Shown piece by piece: positions 23,881-31,000 of a stretch of 39,612 nucleotides of DNA (its first letter is position 1; each line of letters starts with the position of its first letter). A program made the translations under genes and the position numbers. Under the pieces are notes generated by a model. The model saw only the letters and a list, made by a program, of their open reading frames with translations, was not told the origin of the DNA and made no database searches. Source of the DNA: Streptomyces sp. ISL-94 (GTDB lineage Bacteria; Actinomycetota; Actinomycetes; Streptomycetales; Streptomycetaceae); assembly GCF_018614075.1 (NCBI RefSeq), contig NZ_JAGGOZ010000089.1, positions 1 through 39,612 of the forward strand, read 5' to 3'.

Positions 23881-23978
23881 GACGGGTCCTCCGGCGTTGA
23901 GGTCGGGGGGTTGCTGCCGCATCCCGCAGCAGGCATGTCGGAAATCAAGCAGGCCGCCGCGCTCCGGGCAATGGGAAA

Positions 23979-24012
23979 TGACATTCCTGACAGCGGACTG
24001 ACAGCCTGACGG
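23979..24012 (+). promoter_or_regulatory. TGACA/TGACG direct repeats in divergent promoter
   Basis: TGAC begins at 23979, 23988, 23999 and 24007. Two of the copies are identical heptamers CTGACAG exactly 11 bases apart (23987 and 23998). The array lies in the 215-base gap between the aminotransferase operon and the luciferase-like gene and has the geometry of a SARP binding site. The small SARP gene at 25197 is the nearest candidate binder. Confidence 0.4.
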
Positions 24013-24054
24013 GCAAATGCCCCGACGGTTGACGGGTCGCCGCACACCCGCTTT

Positions 24055-24090
24055 TCCTGGGACTGGCACATCAGTCAGTTACCAGGAGGA
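24055..24090 (+). promoter_or_regulatory. Hairpin enclosing the ribosome-binding site of the LLM gene
   Basis: TCCTGG (24055-24060) pairs with CCAGGA (24082-24087), and inside it GACTG (24061-24065) pairs with CAGTC (24072-24076) around a 6-base loop. The Shine-Dalgarno bases AGGAGGA (24084-24090) are half buried in the outer stem, 6 bases before ATG 24096. It could reduce translation unless opened. Confidence 0.35.
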
Positions 24091-24095
24091 GCGGT

Positions 24096-25175
24096 ATGAC
24101 GGAATTCGGTGTCAATTTCTTCCCAGTGGTCGATCCGGCGGTCAAATCCGCCACCTCGTACTATGACGAGACCTTGCGGCTCATCGAATTGGCCGAATCG
24201 CTGGGATTCACACAGGCACAGACGGTCGAGCACTACTTCTCCGCCTACGGCGGCTACAGCCCCGACCCGGTCACACTGCTTGCCGCGGCTGCGGCCCGCA
24301 CCAGCCGGATCCGTATCGCCACCGGCGCCGTCGTCCCCGCCTTCACCCACCCGGTGAAGCTGGCCGGCAAGCTGGCGATGCTCGACCACCTTTCTCACGG
24401 GCGCCTCGACGTCGGTTTCGGCCGGGCCTTCCTGCCCACCGAGTTCGCCGCGTTCGGCATCCCGATGGACGAGAGCCGGAACCGTTTCGTCGAGGGCGTC
24501 GAGGCCGTACGGCAGCTGTGGACCACCGAGGACCTGGTCTGGGAGGGTCGCTTCCACGAGTTCGGCCCCGTGACCCTGTTGCCCCGCCCCTACCAGAGGC
24601 CGCATCCCCCCATCTTCATCGCCTCCGCCACGAGCGCGCAGTCGTGCGCGGCAGCCGGCGCCGCGGGCCATCACCTGCAGGTGGTGCCCTCCGTGACCTC
24701 GGCCGAACAGCTGGCCGGGATGCTCGACGCGTACCGTTCGGCCTGGGACGGCGCCGGTCACCCTCCCGGCGAGCGGCGCATCCAGATCAAGTTCACCTGC
24801 TACCTCGGCACGGAACGCGAGGAGGCACACCGCCAGGCCGAGTTCTACGAGCGGCAGTACGTCGAGCACATGGCCCGTGCGGTGGCCCCCCTTGCCGCAG
24901 GTGGCTCGGCCGACTACCCGGGCTACGAGAAGTTCCTGGACAAGGCGAAGAACTACGAGTTCCAGGCGTCGCTGGCGGCCAACAAGGTGCTCGCGGGAAA
25001 CCCGGACGACGTGAGCGAACAGATCGCCGCCGTCCGCGTGCAGTTCGGCGCGGACCTGTCCTTCAGCCTCCAGTTTAACCCGGGAGGACTGGCCTTCGCC
25101 CGCTCCGCCACGGCGATGGAACTCTTTGCCGCGCACGTCATGCCCGTCTTCGCCGGACAGGAAGTGGCCGCATGA
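24096..25175 (+). CDS. Luciferase-like flavin monooxygenase (LLM family)
   Basis: A 359-residue TIM-barrel flavoenzyme of the bacterial luciferase-like family: FGVNFFPVVDP, TVEHYFSAYGGYSPDP, IRIATGAVVPAFTHPVKLA, GRLDVGFGRAFLP and PHPPIFIASATS. The EH pair in TVEHYF is the usual active-site signature. Such enzymes use reduced FMN and oxygen for hydroxylation, Baeyer-Villiger or aldehyde oxidation. The flavin reductase at 27407 can supply FMNH2. Together with the LuxE- and LuxC-like proteins at 27961-30449, the cluster carries every enzyme type of the bacterial luciferase system. A tiny ORF overlaps its stop codon, followed by the convergent SARP gene. Confidence 0.87.
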   Translation: MTEFGVNFFPVVDPAVKSATSYYDETLRLIELAESLGFTQAQTVEHYFSAYGGYSPDPVTLLAAAAARTSRIRIATGAVVPAFTHPVKLAGKLAMLDHLSHGRLDVGFGRAFLPTEFAAFGIPMDESRNRFVEGVEAVRQLWTTEDLVWEGRFHEFGPVTLLPRPYQRPHPPIFIASATSAQSCAAAGAAGHHLQVVPSVTSAEQLAGMLDAYRSAWDGAGHPPGERRIQIKFTCYLGTEREEAHRQAEFYERQYVEHMARAVAPLAAGGSADYPGYEKFLDKAKNYEFQASLAANKVLAGNPDDVSEQIAAVRVQFGADLSFSLQFNPGGLAFARSATAMELFAAHVMPVFAGQEVAA

Positions 25176-25213
25176 GCGACCTGCTCGACGTGTTTCCTAC
25201 TCAGGAGCGCTGA
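25172..25213 (+). pseudogene. 13-codon ORF at an ATGA overlap, possible cut-off gene start
   Basis: ATG at 25172 overlaps the stop of the monooxygenase gene in the manner of a coupled operon gene and reads MSDLLDVFPTQER before TGA. It runs into the 3' end of the convergent SARP gene. It may be the first codons of a former downstream gene lost by rearrangement, or chance. No family can be assigned. Confidence 0.25.
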
Positions 25214-25994
25214 CCAGCGCCGTCAATCCCTCGATCTGGTTGCGCAGGGACCGCTGCTCCGAGGCCAGCAACTGGACGAGGCCACGCAGCCGCTCAAGCT
25301 CGCCGGGCCGGTCGGCCTCTGGCCCCGGCCGGCGGGCCCCCGGCGCCGCCGCGGCCGGTCGGCGCCGGCGCAGGGCGAGCGCCAGCTGTTCCCGGAAACG
25401 GGTCCGCCCCGGGTGCGCCGACACCGCCGCCCGCAGCTCACCGAGCACCTGCTCATGCCGCCCTGTGCGCAGAGCGGTTTCGAAGAGCTTCTCCAGCGCG
25501 TCCTGCCGGGTCCGCTCGTGCTCGGCGGCCACCCCGGCGCAGATCGGCCCCATGACGCTGCCTTCCAGCACGTTGCCCCGCCACAGCGCGAGAGCCTGCC
25601 GGAATGCGTCGTACGCGGCCTGCGGATCGTGCTCTGCGAGTTCCCGGGCCCTGGCCACGGACAGCCGGAACCGCCCTGCGTCGGTGTCGTGTTCGCCGGC
25701 CGTCAGCTCGTATCCCGTGCCGTGCCGGATCAGGCGCGGCGCGTTGGCACGCTCGGGTTCCACCAGCGCGAGCCGCCCCCGCAGCCGGGACACATGGGCC
25801 TGCAGGGCATTTGCCTCCTTGGCCGGCGGGCGGTCCCCCCACAGCTCACCGATCAGCTGCTCCGCCGGCACCGTGACGCCCGGCTGTCCCAGGAGGGCGC
25901 CCAGCAAGGCGCCCTGCATCGGGCTGGCCAGGTGTATCCGGCGCCGGCGCTGCTCGTCGTACAGCTCCGGCGCTCCAAGAATCCTGAAGAGCAT
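25197..25994 (-). CDS. Small SARP-family activator
   Basis: A 265-residue regulator made of an OmpR-type winged helix (residues 1-90: MLFRILGAPELYD, VPAEQLIGELWGD, VSRLRGRLA) and a bacterial transcriptional activation domain (about 95-215), ending in a helical, heptad-like tail (ELERLRGLVQLLASEQRSLR region). There is no ATPase part. The ATG at 25994 follows an AAGGGGGG site; upstream in-frame extension to 26141 crosses the probable operator and is not used. No TTA codon is visible, unlike the large SARP. It is divergent from the sarcosine-oxidase-like operon and convergent with the monooxygenase gene. Confidence 0.85.
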   Translation of the reverse strand: MLFRILGAPELYDEQRRRRIHLASPMQGALLGALLGQPGVTVPAEQLIGELWGDRPPAKEANALQAHVSRLRGRLALVEPERANAPRLIRHGTGYELTAGEHDTDAGRFRLSVARARELAEHDPQAAYDAFRQALALWRGNVLEGSVMGPICAGVAAEHERTRQDALEKLFETALRTGRHEQVLGELRAAVSAHPGRTRFREQLALALRRRRPAAAAPGARRPGPEADRPGELERLRGLVQLLASEQRSLRNQIEGLTALVSAPE

Positions 25995-26088
25995 CCGTTC
26001 CCCCCTTGCGCTTCTCGTGGCCCGCGGTGCCGTACGGCAGCGGGCGGGTCTTCCCGTCTGAGAGGACCACGGCGGGGGCCACCGGGGC

Positions 26089-26145
26089 CTGAGTGAGCGG
26101 TACTCAACCCGGGACGGCCACGGCAATTGAGTACCGACCACTCAC
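26089..26145. promoter_or_regulatory. Extended inverted repeat between SARP and oxidase operon
   Basis: GGTACTCAA (26099-26107) and its exact complement (26127-26135) are separated by 19 bases; outside them GAGTGAG (26091-26097) and CACTCAC (26139-26145) are near-complementary. The element lies in the 228-base gap between two divergent genes and is a likely operator controlling one or both. Confidence 0.5.
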
Positions 26146-26222
26146 GTGCTGGACCGCGACCGCGTGGTCCGGTGGTTCCGGTCGTTCCAGCCGGTTCGGT
26201 CGCAGACGGGAAAGAGGAGCAG

Positions 26223-27410
26223 ATGAGTCGGTGGGACGCGGACGTCGCCGTGATCGGACTGGGGGCGTGGGGGGCCGCCGCGTTGTGGCAGCTCGCCTCC
26301 CGTGGCGTCGACGTGATCGGGTTCGAGAGCCGCAAGCCCGGGCACGCGCTCAGTTCGTCGTACGGCGGCTCCCGGATGTTCCGCACCACCTGTCTGGAAC
26401 ACCCGGGGCTGGTGCCGCTCGCGAGGCGATCGCTGGAACTGTGGCAGAGGCTGCAGGACGAGGCCGGACAGCGCCTCTTCTTCCCCGGCGGCGGCCTGCT
26501 CATCGGGCCGGAAGCGGGCGTCATCGTCGGCGGAACGCTGCGGGCGGCCCGTACGCACGGTATAGAGGTGCGCAGCATGGGGGTGGCCGAGCTGCGTGAG
26601 CGGTTCCCACAGCACACCGGCGTGCCCGGGCACCACCTCGCCGTGTGGGAGCCGTCCGCGGGCATCCTGCGTGCCGAGGACTCCGTACGGGCCGCCACCG
26701 GACTCGCCGGCATCGTCGGCGCCCGCGTGTACACCGACACCCGCGTACGGGCAGTGAAAGCGGTGGACGGCGGCGTCGTGCTGCGAACCGCTGAAGGGGA
26801 GAGCCGGGTGCGCCGGGTGGTCATCACAGCCGGGTCGTGGCTGTCGGCCCTGGTGGGGGCACTGCCGCTGGAGACCTTGCGGATGCCCCTGACGTGGTTC
26901 CGGCCGGTGGTGACCGACGGCAGCTTCGAGCTGGACCGCTTCCCGGTCTTCATGCGCGAGACCGAAGAGGGACCCGTGCTGTGGGGCAACGGCACCGAGG
27001 GCGGGCACGAGGTGAAGTTGGGGCTGGAGGGGTACGGCCCCGGGGCTCGCGCCCTCGACCCCGAGGACGATGGCGAGCGGGCCCTGCGCCCGGAGGACTG
27101 GACGGACTTGGCCCGGATGCTGCCCGGTCGGCTGCCCGGGCTGGAAGAACTGCCGGCCAAGGCGGCCGTATCGCTGTTCACCCGGACACCCGACGGCCAG
27201 TTCGTCCTCGGCGCCTTGGACGGCGACCCGAGGGTCGTGGTCGCCGGCGGGTGCAACGCGCACGGCTTCAAGCATGCCACCGGCATAGGGGAGGCCCTGG
27301 CCGATCTGGCCACCGGCCGTATTCCCGAGGTCCCCCTCGACTTCCTTTCACCCGGCCGATTTGGCGGCCGGGTCGCGGCGAACGCCTCATCGATGGAGAG
27401 CGCACTGTGA
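26223..27410 (+). CDS. Sarcosine oxidase/N-methyltryptophan oxidase-like flavoprotein
   Basis: A 395-residue FAD-dependent amine-oxidase-type protein: dinucleotide fold VAVIGLGAWGAAALWQL (GxGxxG), SSSYGGSRMFR, VVITAGSWLSAL, LFTRTPDGQFV and the C-terminal GGCNAHGFKHATGIGEALA. In monomeric sarcosine oxidase the residue that binds FAD covalently is a Cys just before the T-P-D motif (Cys315); here that position is Ser317, so covalent attachment by that residue is impossible. It could oxidise a C-N bond or dehydrogenate a reduced phenazine intermediate. GTGA overlap with the flavin reductase shows one operon. AGGAG precedes the ATG. Confidence 0.85.
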   Translation: MSRWDADVAVIGLGAWGAAALWQLASRGVDVIGFESRKPGHALSSSYGGSRMFRTTCLEHPGLVPLARRSLELWQRLQDEAGQRLFFPGGGLLIGPEAGVIVGGTLRAARTHGIEVRSMGVAELRERFPQHTGVPGHHLAVWEPSAGILRAEDSVRAATGLAGIVGARVYTDTRVRAVKAVDGGVVLRTAEGESRVRRVVITAGSWLSALVGALPLETLRMPLTWFRPVVTDGSFELDRFPVFMRETEEGPVLWGNGTEGGHEVKLGLEGYGPGARALDPEDDGERALRPEDWTDLARMLPGRLPGLEELPAKAAVSLFTRTPDGQFVLGALDGDPRVVVAGGCNAHGFKHATGIGEALADLATGRIPEVPLDFLSPGRFGGRVAANASSMESAL

Positions 27411-27910
27411 AACCTCCCGTCCCACCCACGGAGCTGACTGAGGCGAGGCATTTCCGCGAGGCCATGTCACTGCTGCCGGCCGCCCTCACCGTTGTCACCA
27501 CGGTCGACGTCCTCGGCCGCCGCTGGGGGTTCACCGCCAGCTCCGTCACGTCCGTCTCGCTCGACCCGCCGCTGCTGCTGGTCGGCGTCAACCGGACGTC
27601 GAGCTGCCATGACGCGTTCGTCAGCGCTCAGGAGTTCGTCGTCAACGTGCTCGGCGAACAACACCGGGCCGTGGCCGCCAAGTTTGCCGCCCACGGCGTC
27701 GACCGCTTCGCCGGGGAGGACTTCGCGGACTGGCCGGGCACGAACCTGCCTCATCTGCCCGACGCGCACGCCGCGTACCGCTGCCTGCGGCACGAGGTCA
27801 TGGCCGCCGGTGACCACCAGCTGCTGCTCGGGGCACTCACGGGGGTCCTCGCCGAGCGCCCCGGCCGCCCGCTGCTCTGGTACCGGCGGACGTTCCACAC
27901 CCCGCGGTGA
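27407..27910 (+). CDS. Flavin reductase (HpaC/ActVB-like)
   Basis: A 167-residue protein of the flavin reductase-like FMN-binding family: FREAMSLLPAALTVVTT, WGFTASSVTSVSLDPPLLL, FVVNVLGEQHRAVAAKFA and a C-terminal PLLWYRRTFHTPR. It makes free FMNH2 or FADH2 for two-component monooxygenases. The obvious partner in this cluster is the luciferase-like enzyme at 24096. GTG start inside the stop of the preceding oxidase gene. 50 bases separate it from the EhpF-like gene. Confidence 0.88.
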   Translation: MKPPVPPTELTEARHFREAMSLLPAALTVVTTVDVLGRRWGFTASSVTSVSLDPPLLLVGVNRTSSCHDAFVSAQEFVVNVLGEQHRAVAAKFAAHGVDRFAGEDFADWPGTNLPHLPDAHAAYRCLRHEVMAAGDHQLLLGALTGVLAERPGRPLLWYRRTFHTPR

Positions 27911-27960
27911 GCCCGTCGCGCGGCCACCGATCCATCGCTTCATGCGTCCCAGGAGGCACA

Positions 27961-29061
27961 GTGTCACCCGTAGACCGATCCGTGCTGGACCTGCCCTTCG
28001 ATGTCGTCCCGGATCCCGACGAGTTCATCCGCGTGGCCATGGAATGGCACTTCAACCCGGAGACCGGCTCCCGCTACTGGCTGGGGCGGGCCCGGTCCCT
28101 CGACTTCGACCCCCGCAGGGACGTCAAGAGCCACGACGACCTGCGGCTCTTTCCGAACGTGGTGAACGAGCTTCGCGACGTACCCGTGACCGATCTCGTA
28201 CCCAAGGGCTACGGCGCGGCGCCGGACATCGTGGGCACGTACGAGAGCGGAGGCACCACCGGTGCGCCCAAGCGCGTGGTCTGCCTGCGCGACTGGATGG
28301 ACCGGATGATGGCCTGGAGCAGTGCCAACCTCGACGCGCACGGCTTCCCGAGGGGTGCCCAGTGGCTCGGCGTTACGCCCTCCGGACCCCACATCGTGGG
28401 ACGCGTCTTCGAGGAGTCGGCCACCACGCACGGCAGCCTCGGCTTCCGTATTGACCTCGACCCGCGCTGGGTGAAGAAGCTGCTCGCCTCCGGCAGGCGG
28501 GACCTGGCCGACGACTACGCCGAACACGTCGTCGACCAAGCGGCATTCATCCTGCGCACCCAGGACATCGGCGTCATGACGATCACCCCGCCGCTGCTGG
28601 AGCGCCTCGCCCGCCGCGACGAACTCGTCGACCTCGTCAACGAGAAGGTGAAGGCGATCCGCTGGGGAGGCACCCAGATGGACGCCGACACCCGCCACCT
28701 GTACCGCACCGAGGTCTTCCCCGGGCTGAAGCTGTACGGGCACTACGGCAGCACCATGATCCTGGGCATCGCCGGGCAGCGGTTCGACGCCGACGACGGG
28801 GACGCCTGCGTCTTCGACACGCTGTCGCCGTACGTGACCTTCTCCGTCGTCGATCCGGCCACAGGTGAGCAGGTGGCCCACGGCGCACGCGGCCAGGTCG
28901 TGATGAACCACGTCAGTAAGGGCCTGCTGCTGCCCAATAATCTTGAACGCGACCTCGCCACCCGGGTCGAGGCTCCCACGGGGCACGTCGGCGACTCGGT
29001 CCAGGACATCGCTCCGGTGGCGCGGTTCGACGAAGAGGCCGTCATCGAGGGGGTCTACTGA
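27961..29061 (+). CDS. EhpF/LuxE-like adenylate-forming enzyme
   Basis: A 366-residue protein of the ANL superfamily with the phosphate loop SGGTTGAPK (residues 96-104) and IRWGGTQMD and LYGHYGSTMI in the nucleotide pocket, but without the C-terminal ligase domain, as in EhpF and LuxE. EhpF of the D-alanylgriseoluteic acid pathway is thought to activate phenazine-1,6-dicarboxylate for reduction. Here the acyl reductase gene follows directly (the last stop base is the A of its ATG). I therefore expect activation of one carboxyl of a phenazine diacid. GTG start at 27961 with AGGAGG just upstream. Confidence 0.85.
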   Translation: MSPVDRSVLDLPFDVVPDPDEFIRVAMEWHFNPETGSRYWLGRARSLDFDPRRDVKSHDDLRLFPNVVNELRDVPVTDLVPKGYGAAPDIVGTYESGGTTGAPKRVVCLRDWMDRMMAWSSANLDAHGFPRGAQWLGVTPSGPHIVGRVFEESATTHGSLGFRIDLDPRWVKKLLASGRRDLADDYAEHVVDQAAFILRTQDIGVMTITPPLLERLARRDELVDLVNEKVKAIRWGGTQMDADTRHLYRTEVFPGLKLYGHYGSTMILGIAGQRFDADDGDACVFDTLSPYVTFSVVDPATGEQVAHGARGQVVMNHVSKGLLLPNNLERDLATRVEAPTGHVGDSVQDIAPVARFDEEAVIEGVY

Positions 29062-30449
29062 TGGCAGGGACCCCGGGATCCGGGCCCGGTCCCCTCGTCC
29101 TGGACGTACTCGGCCCGGCCGGCCCCTACCGGGCGCGCAACCGCCATGTCATTCCCGACCTCACGGGCAGCCCGGCCATCGAACTAGGCCTTGCTCCCCG
29201 AGTGTTCGTAAGCAGGGCCATGAGCGCCCTGCGTGCGGCCACCCCGCTGCCTCTGGACGAACGGGTCGCGGCCATCGCCCGTGCGGGCGAGCTGTTCGCC
29301 ACGGCGGAGCTCGGCGGACTCACCCCGGCCGCCTACGAGTACGCCGTCAGCCGGGTCGCCGGCATTCCGCTCCCCGTGGTCCGCACGGCCACCCGGACCC
29401 TGGCCCGCCGCGCCGCAGACATCTACCGCGGCATACGGTTCGCCCGTCCCTGGGGAGCCGCAGAGGACTGGCGGGACCCTCTCACCCGTACCGGACGACC
29501 GGTGTGGGCGCGGCGGGGCGAGGTCCTCGCCGTGCATGCCGCGGGCAACCACCCCGGCACGCACAGTCTCTGGCCCGAAGCGCTCGCCCTGGGCTATCGG
29601 GTGGCGGTGCGGCCCTCCCGGCGGGAACCCCTCACGCCGCACCGGCTCGTGCTGGCCCTGCGCGCCGCGGGGTTCCCCGACGACCACGTGATCCTGCTGC
29701 CCACCGAGCATGATGCCGCCGAGGTCATGCTGCGCGAGGCGGACCTGGGTTACGGCAGCGACGAGGTCATCCGGGAGTTCGCCGACGACCGGGGCGTGCT
29801 GCCGTTGACCCCGGGCCGAAGCAAGATCCTCCTGACCACCGACGTCGACTGGTCCCGCCATCTCGACACCGTCGTCGACTCGATCGCGCACCACGGCGGC
29901 ACTGGCTGCGTGAACGCCACCGCAGTGTTCGTCGAGGGCGCCCCGGCACCCGTTGCCGAGGCCCTCGCCGAGCGCCTCGCCGCTCTGGTGAGCCTGCCTC
30001 CGCAGGACGAGAACGCGCTGCTGCCGGTGCAGGCCGTCCGATCCGCCAGGCTTCTGGAGAAGTACGTCCTCGGCCGGGCCGAGGGCGCGCGGCCTTGGCT
30101 GGGAGGCGACGGTTTCGTCGACGAACTCGGAGACGGCAGCGCAGTCCTGCGTCCTGCGGTCTTCGAGCTCGACCGCCCTGACGCGCCCGAGGCCGGCATA
30201 GAGGTCCCGTTCCCCTGCGTGTGGGTATCGCCCTGGAACCGGGACGTCTGGACGGCGCCACTGCGGGACACCCTGGTCCTGAGCGCCTTCACGAGCGACG
30301 AGCGGCTCATCGACGCGCTCTTCCACGAACCGACGATCAGCAACCTCTACCTGGGAGACCATCCGACCCACTGGACCGACACCGGCATGCCCCATGACGG
30401 CTACCTGTCCGATTTCCTGATGCGCAGCAAAACCGTGCTGCGCGGTTGA
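29061..30449 (+). CDS. EhpG/LuxC-like acyl reductase (aldehyde dehydrogenase fold)
   Basis: A 462-residue aldehyde-dehydrogenase-fold protein of the LuxC type. The nucleophile is Cys283 in GGTGCVNATAVF; VLAVHAAGNHPGTHSLWPEAL is the cofactor-binding region. It should take the acyl group made by the preceding adenylating enzyme, hold it as a thioester and reduce it with NAD(P)H to an aldehyde, giving for example a 6-formylphenazine-1-carboxylate. Coupled to the upstream gene by a one-base overlap. A 206-base gap follows before the carrier protein, so it probably ends this operon. Confidence 0.85.
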   Translation: MAGTPGSGPGPLVLDVLGPAGPYRARNRHVIPDLTGSPAIELGLAPRVFVSRAMSALRAATPLPLDERVAAIARAGELFATAELGGLTPAAYEYAVSRVAGIPLPVVRTATRTLARRAADIYRGIRFARPWGAAEDWRDPLTRTGRPVWARRGEVLAVHAAGNHPGTHSLWPEALALGYRVAVRPSRREPLTPHRLVLALRAAGFPDDHVILLPTEHDAAEVMLREADLGYGSDEVIREFADDRGVLPLTPGRSKILLTTDVDWSRHLDTVVDSIAHHGGTGCVNATAVFVEGAPAPVAEALAERLAALVSLPPQDENALLPVQAVRSARLLEKYVLGRAEGARPWLGGDGFVDELGDGSAVLRPAVFELDRPDAPEAGIEVPFPCVWVSPWNRDVWTAPLRDTLVLSAFTSDERLIDALFHEPTISNLYLGDHPTHWTDTGMPHDGYLSDFLMRSKTVLRG

Positions 30450-30655
30450 GAGGTGCCTTTCCCGAACGGCGTCGGCGACGTCCGCGCAGCGGGCCGCCGG
30501 CGCTTTCGGCATGTCCGCCCAAACTTTGCCCACGCATAACGAATGGTTCTGCCTCTCAGGGAATGTAGCTATTGGACTTCTGGGTCCGGCGCTTGGAGGA
30601 TCGAATGGCCAGACCGCCCCTGTGGTTCCCATAGAAGAAGAATTGGAGTGGCATC
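30450..30655 (+). promoter_or_regulatory. Intergenic region with probable promoter of the PKS operon
   Basis: A 206-base gap, less GC-rich than its flanks in its second half (30520-30655). No gene is supported. A promoter for the carrier protein-PKS-thioesterase-reductase-PKS operon is expected here, but no clear -35/-10 pair or repeat could be fixed by eye. Confidence 0.4.
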
Positions 30656-31000
30656 GTGACATCCCAGTCGCCCTTACCGGAACGGCGGAGCGAGAGCGTC
30701 GTCGCCGAGATCTGGAGCGAGGTTCTCGAACTGCCGCACGTGGGGCTCCAGGACAACTTCTTCGATCTCGGTGGGCACTCCCTCCTGCTGAGCGTGGTCC
30801 GCGAAAGAATCGCCCTGCGGCTGGGCAAGGACGTGTCGCTGGTCGAGCTCTTCGCCCACCCCACGGTCCGCGACCTTGCCCGGTACCTCGACGAGGGCAG
30901 CACCGGCGCAGCCACACGCGCCGCGGTCAAGCCCCGGACGCGCGGCCGCGCCCAGCTCGCCGACCGCCGGGCGGCATTCCGGGGAGGCACGAGTGACTGA
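30656..31000 (+). CDS. Free-standing peptidyl/acyl carrier protein
   Basis: A 114-residue protein with an NRPS-style carrier domain in residues 10-82: VVAEIWSEVLELPHVGL, NFFDLGGHSLLLS with Ser42 as the phosphopantetheine site, and VSLVELFAHPTVRDLARYL. The tail (83-114) is basic and Arg-rich. GTG start with GGAG upstream; its stop overlaps the start of the PKS gene by 8 bases. It could carry the starter or the acyl group that is finally transferred. No cognate adenylation domain is fused to it, so loading must come from one of the two stand-alone activating enzymes or from the AT of the second PKS protein. Confidence 0.85.
   Translation: MTSQSPLPERRSESVVAEIWSEVLELPHVGLQDNFFDLGGHSLLLSVVRERIALRLGKDVSLVELFAHPTVRDLARYLDEGSTGAATRAAVKPRTRGRAQLADRRAAFRGGTSD

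Noticed and set aside
24096..30449. Bioluminescence operon
   Set aside because: The monooxygenase is a single-subunit LLM protein without a LuxB partner, and the acyl enzymes are closer to phenazine EhpF/EhpG types; light production is unlikely.
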